Under the pieces are notes generated by a model. The model was given only the letters and a program-made list of their open reading frames with translations, had not been told where the DNA came from and made no database searches. DNA of 9,540 nt. Source: Syntrophales bacterium (GTDB lineage: Bacteria; Desulfobacterota; Syntrophia; Syntrophales; UBA2192). Where the stretch lies: positions 1 to 9,540 of the forward strand of contig JALOPC010000034.1 in NCBI GenBank assembly GCA_025454095.1. Direction: 5' to 3'. The translations under genes and the position numbers were made by a program. The first letter of the stretch is position 1; each line of letters opens with the position of its first letter. Shown here one piece after another: positions 1 to 5,603 of this stretch.

Positions 1-2
1 TC

Positions 3-1088
3 TTCGGGGCGAAGGTCTTCGACGTCCCCTGGCGCGACGACTTCGCCGAGGCGCGGAACGCTTCCCTGTCCAGGGCATCGGGAGACTGGGTCCTGGTGAT
101 CGACGCCGACGAGACCCTGTCGCCCCGGGACCACGCGGCGCTCCGGAACCTGATCCGCAAGAGCCCGAAAGGGATCGGCGGCTACGATCTCGCCACGCGC
201 AACTACGTCATCGAGGCGAACACCGCGGGGTGGACGGCCAATGACGGTTCCTACCCCGACGAAGAAGCGGGGACGGGCTGGTATGCCAATCGTAAAGTGC
301 GGCTTTTCCGAAATGACCCCCGGGTCCGTTTCACGGGGGCCGTGCACGAACTTGTCGAAGCATCGATCACCCGGGCAAAAATGAAAATCGCGGCCTGCGA
401 TGTACCCGTTCACCACACGGGCAAGCTCGATCGGGCCCGCGTCGCCGAGAAGGGCGAGCGCTACTTCGAGCTGGGGATGAAAAAGATCGCGGAGACGGGC
501 GGCACGCCCCGGTCGATTCTCGAACTGGCCATTCAGGCCGGCGAATTGGGCCGCTACGACGACGCCGTCGATCTCTGGAGGCGATTCCTCGACGGCAACC
601 CGGGCCAGGAAGTCAACCGCGCCTGCGTCAATCTGATCAACGCCTGCCTGAACGCGGACCGGTTCGACGAGGCGCTCACGGAAGCCCGGAAGGCGGGGGC
701 GCTCGGAAACGGCACGAGGGAGCTGCTGCTGAACTGCGCCGCCGCCGAATTTTTCGCGGGGGATCTCCGAAAGACCGTCCGCATGACCCAGAGACTTTTG
801 CAGAAAAACCCGGACTACCCGCCTGCGATGGGTCTGTCGGCCATGTCCCTCGCCCTGACCGGTCAAGAGGAACAAAGCCTGGCGGTCCTGCGGCACTTGC
901 AGGAAAATGGGTTCGAAACACGATCCCAGCTCCTGCCGGCCATCGAAAAACTCAGAACAGCGGGAAGGAGTGAACAGGCCGATCGGCTGCTGGACCTTGT
1001 CGACCGCCATTTTCCGGCGACAGCCGGGTATCCCGCCCCCGCGTCGGACGGGCTGTCGGGTCAGGATCGGGTGTGTCTGCCGCGGTGA
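3..1088 (+). CDS. Family 2 glycosyltransferase with C-terminal TPR repeats (5' end outside window)
   Basis: The frame is open to the left edge, so the N-terminus is missing; 361 residues are visible. The start of the visible part reads like a GT-A glycosyltransferase: VPWRDDFAEARN, then GDWVLVIDADETL (residues 27-39), whose Asp-Ala-Asp is the expected metal and nucleotide-sugar binding DxD. A second block, KVRLFRNDPRVRFTGAVHE (98-116), followed by HHTGK (137-141), is typical of the GT2 proteins that carry a TPR tail. From about residue 171 to the end there are about five degenerate TPR-like helical hairpins (for example GELGRYDDAVDLW). No signal peptide or membrane segment is seen, so it is probably cytoplasmic. 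It converges on the flagellar cluster. GT2-TPR genes beside flagellin genes often glycosylate flagellin, but that role is inferred here; a role in surface polysaccharide is the alternative. An internal GTG at 96 is not the real start, because homologous sequence continues upstream of it. Confidence 0.85.
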   Translation, partial: FGAKVFDVPWRDDFAEARNASLSRASGDWVLVIDADETLSPRDHAALRNLIRKSPKGIGGYDLATRNYVIEANTAGWTANDGSYPDEEAGTGWYANRKVRLFRNDPRVRFTGAVHELVEASITRAKMKIAACDVPVHHTGKLDRARVAEKGERYFELGMKKIAETGGTPRSILELAIQAGELGRYDDAVDLWRRFLDGNPGQEVNRACVNLINACLNADRFDEALTEARKAGALGNGTRELLLNCAAAEFFAGDLRKTVRMTQRLLQKNPDYPPAMGLSAMSLALTGQEEQSLAVLRHLQENGFETRSQLLPAIEKLRTAGRSEQADRLLDLVDRHFPATAGYPAPASDGLSGQDRVCLPR

Positions 1089-1146
1089 ATCCGGGCCAGG
1101 ATGTCCGCATCCGCGCATTCCCTCTTCCGGGAACATAACGAATAGC

Positions 1147-1178
1147 GGGCCTCTCTGCGGGTTCCGGGCTTGAGGCCC
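1147..1178. repeat. Inverted repeat downstream of the glycosyltransferase gene
   Basis: GGGCCTC (1147-1153) pairs with GAGGCCC (1172-1178) across an 18-nt loop, about 60 bases after the glycosyltransferase stop. No T-run follows on the + strand, so it is at best a weak or Rho-assisted 3' end for that gene. The loop is large and the GC content high, so chance is possible. Confidence 0.3.
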
Positions 1179-1190
1179 CGAGAAATGAAC

Positions 1191-1223
1191 AAAAAGGCGG
1201 CCCGATGGATTTCGGGCCGCCTT
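1191..1223 (-). terminator. Rho-independent terminator of the flagellar operon
   Basis: AAGGCGGCCCGA (1194-1205) pairs perfectly with TCGGGCCGCCTT (1212-1223) around a 6-nt loop. Read leftward, the 12-bp stem runs straight into TTTTT (1195-1191), then GTT. It lies about 30 bases beyond the flaF stop, so it should end the flagellar transcript. Read rightward, the stem is followed only by TTCCTTCG, so it may also stop the convergent glycosyltransferase transcript, less efficiently. Confidence 0.9.
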
Positions 1224-1251
1224 CCTTCGTCTCGTGTCTGGAGTGCCGCGC

Positions 1252-1641
1252 TCAGTCTTCGACGTCTCCGCTGGGGGAGCCCCTCAACCCGGCTGCGAGG
1301 TTGAGGTTGATGTTGATGACGGCGTTGAGCTTGGCCGGATTCGGGTAGGCCATGACCTCGAAGATGCGCCGGTCGATGAATCGGCTCAGGGTCAGGATCT
1401 TCTGCCGCAGATCCACGGGCATCGGGTGGTCCTTTCGGGTGATCTCCGCCTGGAAGATGCTCCAGATGAGCTGATTGAACCGCAGCGCCTCGTTGAGCAT
1501 GCCGTTGCTGCCGCCCCGGGTCCAGTTCTCCTGGCAGTCGCGGAGCATCAGCGCGCCCTTCGTGAGGACCGCCGCTTCCGCTTCACGGTCCGACATGACC
1601 ATCTTATGGGTGTTCTGATAGGCCTGAACCTGAGTCTGCAT
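1252..1641 (-). CDS. flaF: Flagellar biosynthesis regulator FlaF
   Basis: This 129-residue protein has the length and pattern of the FlaF family. Visible family features are the start MQTQVQAYQNTHK, a helical segment with EALRFNQLIWSIF (51-63), MPVDLRQKILTLSRFIDRR (74-92), and a final hydrophobic stretch, INLNLAAGL. In Caulobacter, FlaF is needed for flagellin synthesis or secretion and acts opposite to FlbT; the same role is inferred here. The ATG at 1641 is supported by GAGGAT about 9 bases upstream. The start lies inside flbT, with a 38-base overlap, so the two are probably translationally coupled. It is the last gene of the cluster before the terminator. No signal peptide is seen; a cytoplasmic role is expected. 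Confidence 0.9.
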   Translation of the reverse strand: MQTQVQAYQNTHKMVMSDREAEAAVLTKGALMLRDCQENWTRGGSNGMLNEALRFNQLIWSIFQAEITRKDHPMPVDLRQKILTLSRFIDRRIFEVMAYPNPAKLNAVININLNLAAGLRGSPSGDVED

Positions 1642-2020
1642 GTTGGATGATCCTCTTCTCTTCGTTGATGAGTTTCCGGGTCAGTTTGAGAGCCTCGTAG
1701 TAGCGCCCCCCCATAATGTGTTCGTTGATGGCATCGATGAGATCGAGCAGGCTCGGGGCAGCCCTGACGAGGTCCCGGACCAGGGCCCAGTAGGTCTCCT
1801 GATGCCCCTCGAGATTGCCGCCTTCCACGTACATGAGCTGGATGAGGAAATAGACCCGCTTGCAGGGGGTGTCGGCCTCCTCGAGGCTCATGATGTTCTT
1901 CCCCCGGAGGATCGGAACGTTGTTCTCGAGGACCCACTCCGACCGCGAGTCGCCGTTCTGGATGACGGCTCCCCCCAGGATGAACCGCTCGCGCGGTTTC
2001 AGTTCGATTCTCAGTGCCAT
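1604..2020 (-). CDS. flbT: Flagellin mRNA regulator FlbT
   Basis: This 138-residue protein matches the FlbT family over its whole length: LRIELKPRERFILGGAVIQN (3-22), ILRGKNIMSLEEADTPCKR (37-55), VYFLIQLMYVEG, and a helical C-terminal half ending with YYEALKLTRKLINEEKR. In Caulobacter and Brucella-type systems, FlbT acts post-transcriptionally on flagellin mRNA; in Caulobacter it binds the leader of the flagellin transcript and promotes its decay. Here the likely target is the long leader of the flagellin gene two genes upstream (about 3844-3994). The start ATG at 2020 lies 4 bases after the stop of the preceding gene and has no convincing Shine-Dalgarno, so coupling is likely. The C-terminus overlaps flaF by 38 bases. 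Confidence 0.92.
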   Translation of the reverse strand: MALRIELKPRERFILGGAVIQNGDSRSEWVLENNVPILRGKNIMSLEEADTPCKRVYFLIQLMYVEGGNLEGHQETYWALVRDLVRAAPSLLDLIDAINEHIMGGRYYEALKLTRKLINEEKRIIQHADSGSGLSEHP

Positions 2021-2024
2021 GGGA

Positions 2025-2897
2025 TCACGCGAGCAGCGCCACCAGCTCCGAGCGCAGGGTGGTGATGCTCCCCAGCGTCTCGATGGCCAGCGACTGTTTG
2101 AGTTGCAGGCTCGTCACCTGGGCGGCCGTCTCGTTGACGTCGTCCGCTTCGAGGGTTTCCGCGTAGGACGTGTAGAAAGCAGCCGTCTCCACGTTGGACG
2201 ATTTCGCCCGGGCAATGGCGGCCGCATCGTTGCTGAGGGATTCCCTGCGCTGCCGCAGGACGGCCTTTGCGTTCTCGAGATTGGCTGCGATATCGTCAAG
2301 CTTCTGCCGGCTCAGCGGGCCCCCGGCCTGGCCGTCCTCGGTCAGGTCCGCCTCGGTCAGTTCGGGGACGTCGAGCCCCGTCGGCCCCGTGTGGACCTCC
2401 TGCCGCCCGATCGTCCGGGCATCGCCCCGCTCGTTGACGATGACCGGCCACGAATCCGGGACGTCGGTCGAGGCGGGATCGGCCATGATCGCCTGTCCCA
2501 GGTCGTCACCCGGCGGGATCGTCAGCTGATCGATGAGCTGCCGGATCCCGTTGAAGCTCCGGAGCATCTTGATCCGCTCCTCGGCATTGTCCCCCTCGGG
2601 GTAGGGCGGAAACAGCTTGACGATCTCGATCATCTGATCCAGGTGCTCTTCGATCGTCGCCATGGCCTGATCGGAGCCCCGGATGCTGATTGCGACGGAC
2701 TCGAGGCCGGAGTTGACGGCCTGGAGATGCCCGTCGACCGAGCGCCCCTGCTGGCTGGATGCCCACCGGACCGGGTCGTCGGCTGCGGCGTTGATCTTCT
2801 TGCCCGTGCTCATGCGCTTCGTCGCGATGTCGATCGACGATTTCGCCTGTTCGGCGGCAATCAGCGCCCGGTCTATGGCTGTTCGGATTCCTTCCAT
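2025..2897 (-). CDS. Flagellin/FlgL-related protein of uncertain role
   Basis: The protein has 290 residues. Both ends look like the coiled D0/D1 helices of flagellin-family proteins: KRMSTGKKINAAADDPVRWA (27-46) near the N-terminus, and a C-terminal helix with VTSLQLKQSLAIETL (261-275). The latter resembles MLMLQVRQSLGTTAL in the neighbouring flagellin. The KKIN...DDPV element also resembles FlgL in this window (KKINRPSDDPVG). The middle (about 95-195) is short, acidic and rich in Pro/Gly (for example PPYPEGDNAEE), unlike the beta domains of ordinary flagellins. It could be a minor flagellin, a second junction or adapter protein, or a co-regulator exported or sensed with flagellin; the sequence does not decide. 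The start is supported by GGAGGG (2909-2904) 6 bases upstream. It lies between flagellin and flbT, 4 bases before flbT. Confidence 0.8.
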   Translation of the reverse strand: MEGIRTAIDRALIAAEQAKSSIDIATKRMSTGKKINAAADDPVRWASSQQGRSVDGHLQAVNSGLESVAISIRGSDQAMATIEEHLDQMIEIVKLFPPYPEGDNAEERIKMLRSFNGIRQLIDQLTIPPGDDLGQAIMADPASTDVPDSWPVIVNERGDARTIGRQEVHTGPTGLDVPELTEADLTEDGQAGGPLSRQKLDDIAANLENAKAVLRQRRESLSNDAAAIARAKSSNVETAAFYTSYAETLEADDVNETAAQVTSLQLKQSLAIETLGSITTLRSELVALLA

Positions 2898-2907
2898 AAC
2901 GCTCCCT

Positions 2908-2920
2908 CCTGCATGGCAGG
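2908..2920 (-). promoter_or_regulatory. Small hairpin touching the ribosome binding site of the flagellin-like gene
   Basis: In the transcript, CCTGC (2920-2916) can pair with GCAGG (2912-2908) over a 3-nt loop. The last two paired bases are the first two of the GGAGGG ribosome binding site at 2909-2904. Such a hairpin could dampen translation of the flagellin-like gene. It is short (5 bp) and may be fortuitous. Confidence 0.3.
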
Positions 2921-2923
2921 CAT

Positions 2924-2948
2924 GGGGAGGGGCACGAGGCCCCTCCTC
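2924..2948 (-). promoter_or_regulatory. GC-rich mRNA hairpin between flagellin and the flagellin-like gene
   Basis: In the transcript, GAGGAGGGGC pairs with GCCCCTCCCC over a 5-nt loop: ten positions with one A-C mismatch. No U-tract follows, so this is not a standard terminator. It lies about 27 bases before the next start codon. It could shield the 3' end of a processed flagellin message, or lower expression of the downstream genes relative to flagellin. Confidence 0.5.
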
Positions 2949-2986
2949 ATGCTGCGCCTATGCGAGAGTTTAAGCCTGCATGGGGG

Positions 2987-3021
2987 CCTGACTCGAGGGG
3001 AGATAGGCGCTCCCGCTCAGG
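2987..3021 (-). repeat. Nested inverted repeat just after the flagellin stop
   Basis: GGGAG (2998-3002) pairs with CTCCC (3010-3014), and this inner stem is enclosed by CCTGA (2987-2991) and TCAGG (3017-3021). It begins 10 bases after the flagellin stop codon. There is no T-run, and the stems are short, so it is at most a message-stabilising 3' structure. Confidence 0.35.
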
Positions 3022-3030
3022 TCCCCGTTA

Positions 3031-3843
3031 CTAAAACAACCTCAGGACCGACTGCGCCGCCTGGGCCGAGAGGCTGAGAGCCGTCGTCCCCAGGGACTGC
3101 CGGACCTGGAGCATGAGCATGTTGGCGCCCTCCTCGTTCGTGTCGGCTGCCGTGAGCGAGGTCGCGCCCTCCGTCAGGACGTTGATCATCCCCTGCGTGA
3201 AGCTGTTCCGCGTGGTGATGATGTTGAGGTTGGAGGACAGGGTCTTCGCCTCGGAGCGCAGCGTGGTGAGGGCCGCGTCGAGGTCGGTAATGGCCGCGTT
3301 GATGTTGGCGTCGCTCGCCCAGCTGCTGGCCGCCGCGTCGATGGCCAGGCCGGAGGTCGAGGCGTCGAAGCCCGTGATCGACAGCGTGTTGGTGCCGTCC
3401 TCGTTGAACTTGACTTCGAGGGTGCCGGAATCCAGGAGGTTCGTCCCCTTGTAGCCGGAGTCTTCGGCAAGCTGGTCGATCTGCGTCCGGATCGAGCCGA
3501 ACTGCGTCGCCAGGGTGGAGCGCTCCGTGGTCCCCGCCGAGAGGGCCGACTGGGCAATACCCTTGGCGCTCGCGATCAGGTCGGTGATGGCGGTGATGCC
3601 CTCGTTGGCCGACTTGACCGTCTGGATGGCCTCGCCCATGCCGTCCTTGCGGACGCTCAGGTCTTCGGCGCGGTCCATGTGGGACTTGGCGACGAAGTAG
3701 TTGGTCGCGTTGTCCAGGGGGCTGTTCACCCTCTTGCCGCTGGCGAGACGTTCCTGGGTTCGGTTGAGAAGCTCGACGGTGCTCTGAAGGCTGACGAGGT
3801 TGCTCCGCATTCCGGAGGTCAAAGAGATGTCACTGATAGCCAT
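3031..3843 (-). CDS. fliC: Flagellin, filament subunit
   Basis: This 270-residue flagellin is exported by the flagellar type III apparatus and polymerises as the filament. The N-terminal D0/D1 helices are clear: ISLTSGMRSNLVSLQ (6-20) and RTQERLASGKRVNSPLDNAT (28-47). D1 continues to about residue 130 and includes YKGTNLL (131-137). The C-terminal helices include SFTQGMINVLTEGA (214-227), EEGANMLMLQVRQSLG (237-252), and the end SVLRLF. The central variable part (about 138-185) is very short, so there is little or no D2/D3 domain. This flagellin type resembles those found with FlbT/FlaF in Alphaproteobacteria, as here. Ser/Thr residues in the central part are possible glycan sites. The ATG at 3843 is supported by AAGGAG 9 bases upstream. 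A sigma-28-like promoter lies 158-185 bases upstream, so it is probably made independently of, and more strongly than, flgK/flgL. Confidence 0.96.
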   Translation of the reverse strand: MAISDISLTSGMRSNLVSLQSTVELLNRTQERLASGKRVNSPLDNATNYFVAKSHMDRAEDLSVRKDGMGEAIQTVKSANEGITAITDLIASAKGIAQSALSAGTTERSTLATQFGSIRTQIDQLAEDSGYKGTNLLDSGTLEVKFNEDGTNTLSITGFDASTSGLAIDAAASSWASDANINAAITDLDAALTTLRSEAKTLSSNLNIITTRNSFTQGMINVLTEGATSLTAADTNEEGANMLMLQVRQSLGTTALSLSAQAAQSVLRLF

Positions 3844-3852
3844 GAATCAAGT

Positions 3853-3858
3853 CTCCTT
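3853..3858 (-). promoter_or_regulatory. Ribosome binding site of fliC
   Basis: AAGGAG lies 9 bases before the flagellin ATG and fixes the start at 3843. Confidence 0.75.
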
Positions 3859-3872
3859 TTCTGGGTTTTGTG

Positions 3873-3890
3873 GCCGGCATTCTTGCCGGC
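3873..3890 (-). promoter_or_regulatory. Hairpin in the flagellin mRNA leader, candidate FlbT target
   Basis: GCCGGCA and TGCCGGC form a perfect 7-bp stem with a 4-nt loop (AGAA in the transcript). It lies about 30 bases before the flagellin start codon and 14 bases upstream of the ribosome binding site. Because flbT is encoded in the same cluster and its known target in Caulobacter is the flagellin mRNA leader, this stem-loop is a candidate binding site. The structure is seen; the binding is inferred. Confidence 0.5.
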
Positions 3891-4000
3891 GGGTACGAAA
3901 GAGCGTCGGGATTTTGTTTGGATTGAACCCCCTCTTGCGGGTCCGATTCCGGTTGTGTGGTCCACCTCCTTTCCGGATTTCACAGCCCTTTCACCGTTAC

Positions 4001-4028
4001 ATATCGACCCCTTTCCCGGGAAACTTGA
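4001..4028 (-). promoter_or_regulatory. Sigma-28 (FliA) promoter of the flagellin gene
   Basis: TCAAGTTT (4028-4021) is followed, after 12 bases, by GTCGATAT (4008-4001). The enterobacterial sigma-28 consensus is TAAAGTTT-N11-GCCGATAA, so 7 of 8 and 6 of 8 positions agree, with one extra spacer base. It starts 6 bases beyond the flgL stop. Transcription would begin near 3994, giving a leader of about 150 nt. Confidence 0.75.
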
Positions 4029-4034
4029 GCCCTT

Positions 4035-5546
4035 TTACGTCAGGTAGTCCAGGATCGTCATCTTTCCGATCTGGATGGCCATGGTATAGGACGACTGCAG
4101 GACCGTCTCCTGCATCTTGAACTCGACGGCGATCTTCTCGAGATCGACATCCTCCGTCTCCGAGAGCAGCCCGCTGATCTTGTTGTCGAGGACCTGGTAG
4201 TTTTCCTTGGAGATGTTGAGGCTGCGCATGCGCGACCCGCTCTCGGCCACGTACTGCCGGATGCCGTCCTGGGCGGTCGTGAGGAGAGCGACCTGGGCGT
4301 TGGCGCCTTCCCGGTCCCCCTGCTCCAGGGCCGTCTTCAGCGACTCCAGCGCCGCGAAGAGATCCACGGCGCCCCGGCCCCGGTCCGTGAAGGCCTCTTC
4401 CCCCGTGACGTTGTACGTCATCTGGCTGCCGCGGCCCGTGGCGACGGAGAGATCCTCCCCGTTTCCGCTGTAGACCCCCGGGGCATAGGCGTTCACGAAG
4501 AACAGATCGTTTTCGGCAAGCACATCCGTCGGGCCCGAGGCCGTAAAAGAAAAGACGAGCTCTTGCCCGGGCGTGTCGTCTACGGTAATCGTGCTTCCCC
4601 AGGATGCCGTCTGGACGGCTCCCCAGGTCTTGCCGCCGTCCGCGGAGATGCGGTAGTCGGCCTCGCCGACGGCGCCGGCGCCCACGAACTTCACCGCGTA
4701 CGAGCGGTTCCGGTCCCCGCCGTAGGTGCCGCTCGAGGCGTCGAGTGCCACGGTCCCCGCGAAACCGTTGTTCCCCGCCGCCCGCGGCGTGTCGATGCGG
4801 GCATCGGTGGAACGGCCGCCGGGGTAGGCGTTGACGTAAAACAGATCCCCCGCCGTGAGTTCCGTGGTGCCGTCGTCGCCGAACCGCACGCTCAGGCCGT
4901 CGCCGAGGCTCACGGTCCCCGAGGCGGGAACGGTGGCCGCTGCGCCCCAGGTGGTCCCGCCGTCTTCGGACACTTCGTAGGTGGCCGTACCGGCCGCCCC
5001 GCCGGAGGCGATCCGCACGGTGTAGGTCTTGTCCTCCGTCCCCGTGTAGCTCCCGCCCGACCGGACGGAGCCGTCGAAGGCGTTGGCCGAGTTCGCCACG
5101 GGCAAAATGATCCGCCCGAAGGGGTCCCCCCCGGTGGCGGACCCCGCGAAGAGATAGCGGTCGCCGAACTTCGAATTCGCCAGCGAGAGGATCTCCTCCA
5201 GGAGCGATCCCACGTTCTGGGCGAGGATCTGCGAGGTTTCCGAGGACTGGTTGTTGACCCCGGCGCTGCGGGCCTCGGCGATCAGGTCGCCGATGTTTTC
5301 CAGCCGGGTCTCCGTCAGCTCCAGCCACGCACTGGCGTTTTCGATGTTGCGGTCGTACTGGGCGATGGATTCGCGAACGCTCCGGTAGTCCAGGACGCGG
5401 GTGGTCCCCACGGGGTCGTCCGACGGCCGGTTGATCTTCTTCTGGGACGACATCTGCTCCATGAGCGAGCTGTACTTGTTCTGCGCCCGGTTCAGGTTGT
5501 CGACGATCGACGTGTACCGCATGTTGTTCGTGATGCGCATCGGCAT
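4035..5546 (-). CDS. flgL: Flagellar hook-filament junction protein FlgL (HAP3), enlarged
   Basis: This is the second junction protein between hook and filament. The N-terminal part is canonical: MRITNNMRYTSIVDNLNRAQ, then MSSQKKINRPSDDPVGTTRV, LENIGDLIAEA, and FGDRYLFAGS. The C-terminal part (from about residue 362) has the matching helices, ending with KMTILDYLT. At 503 residues it is well above the roughly 300-320 of enterobacterial FlgL. The excess is a beta-type insert between the helical halves, made of two related copies (see the repeat entries). The ATG at 5546 is preferred, because AGGTGA lies 5 bases upstream. A GTG at 5555 sits inside that ribosome binding site, and an ATG at 5540 would give the common MRIT start. 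It follows flgK by 57 bases. Confidence 0.94.
   Translation of the reverse strand: MPMRITNNMRYTSIVDNLNRAQNKYSSLMEQMSSQKKINRPSDDPVGTTRVLDYRSVRESIAQYDRNIENASAWLELTETRLENIGDLIAEARSAGVNNQSSETSQILAQNVGSLLEEILSLANSKFGDRYLFAGSATGGDPFGRIILPVANSANAFDGSVRSGGSYTGTEDKTYTVRIASGGAAGTATYEVSEDGGTTWGAAATVPASGTVSLGDGLSVRFGDDGTTELTAGDLFYVNAYPGGRSTDARIDTPRAAGNNGFAGTVALDASSGTYGGDRNRSYAVKFVGAGAVGEADYRISADGGKTWGAVQTASWGSTITVDDTPGQELVFSFTASGPTDVLAENDLFFVNAYAPGVYSGNGEDLSVATGRGSQMTYNVTGEEAFTDRGRGAVDLFAALESLKTALEQGDREGANAQVALLTTAQDGIRQYVAESGSRMRSLNISKENYQVLDNKISGLLSETEDVDLEKIAVEFKMQETVLQSSYTMAIQIGKMTILDYLT
4476..4757 (-). repeat. FlgL internal repeat, copy 2
   Basis: This encodes the second copy of a domain of about 85-94 residues in FlgL. 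It runs from GTVALDASSG through ADYRISADGGKTWGA to NDLFFVNAYAPG. It shares Y-V, A-x-Y-x-x-S-x-DGG-x-TWGA, and DLF-VNAY with copy 1 at 4815-5072. Divergence between the copies suggests an old duplication. Confidence 0.75.
4815..5072 (-). repeat. FlgL internal repeat, copy 1
   Basis: This encodes the first copy of the FlgL insert domain, from GSVRSGGSYTG through ATYEVSEDGGTTWGA to GDLFYVNAYPG. The pattern predicts a small beta domain exposed on the junction surface. The linker between the copies is about 19 residues. Confidence 0.75.
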
Positions 5547-5564
5547 GAGAGTCACCTATTCGGC

Positions 5565-5592
5565 CCGCCGTCCGGGGGCGCCCCGGCGGCGG
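5565..5592 (-). promoter_or_regulatory. Very stable hairpin in the flgK-flgL spacer
   Basis: CCGCCG (5565-5570) pairs with CGGCGG (5587-5592), and CCGGGG (5572-5577) with CCCCGG (5581-5586). This makes a 12-bp all-GC stem with one bulged base (5571) and a 3-nt loop. It fills half of the 57-base gap between flgK and flgL. No U-run follows in the transcript, so it is not a standard terminator; control of message decay or of flgL translation is possible. Confidence 0.55.
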
Positions 5593-5603
5593 ACGCAGGG
5601 TTG

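Noticed and set aside
2924..2948. Intrinsic terminator after flagellin
   Set aside because: The stem is strong, but no U-run follows in the direction of transcription, and the downstream genes have no recognised promoter of their own.
2944..2972. TAAACTCT upstream of the flagellin-like gene as a sigma-28 promoter
   Set aside because: The -35-like element is fair, but the sequence at the right distance (GCATGAGG) does not match GCCGATAA.
1860..3077. A 405-codon + strand open frame opposite flbT and the flagellin-like gene
   Set aside because: The opposite strand encodes recognisable FlbT and a flagellin-family protein; this frame is rich in Arg/Asp/Gly/Leu without recognisable motifs and lacks a convincing ribosome binding site.
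3997..5328. A 443-codon minus-strand frame overlapping flgL
   Set aside because: It is an out-of-frame Arg/Gly-rich shadow of flgL, which has full family similarity in its own frame.
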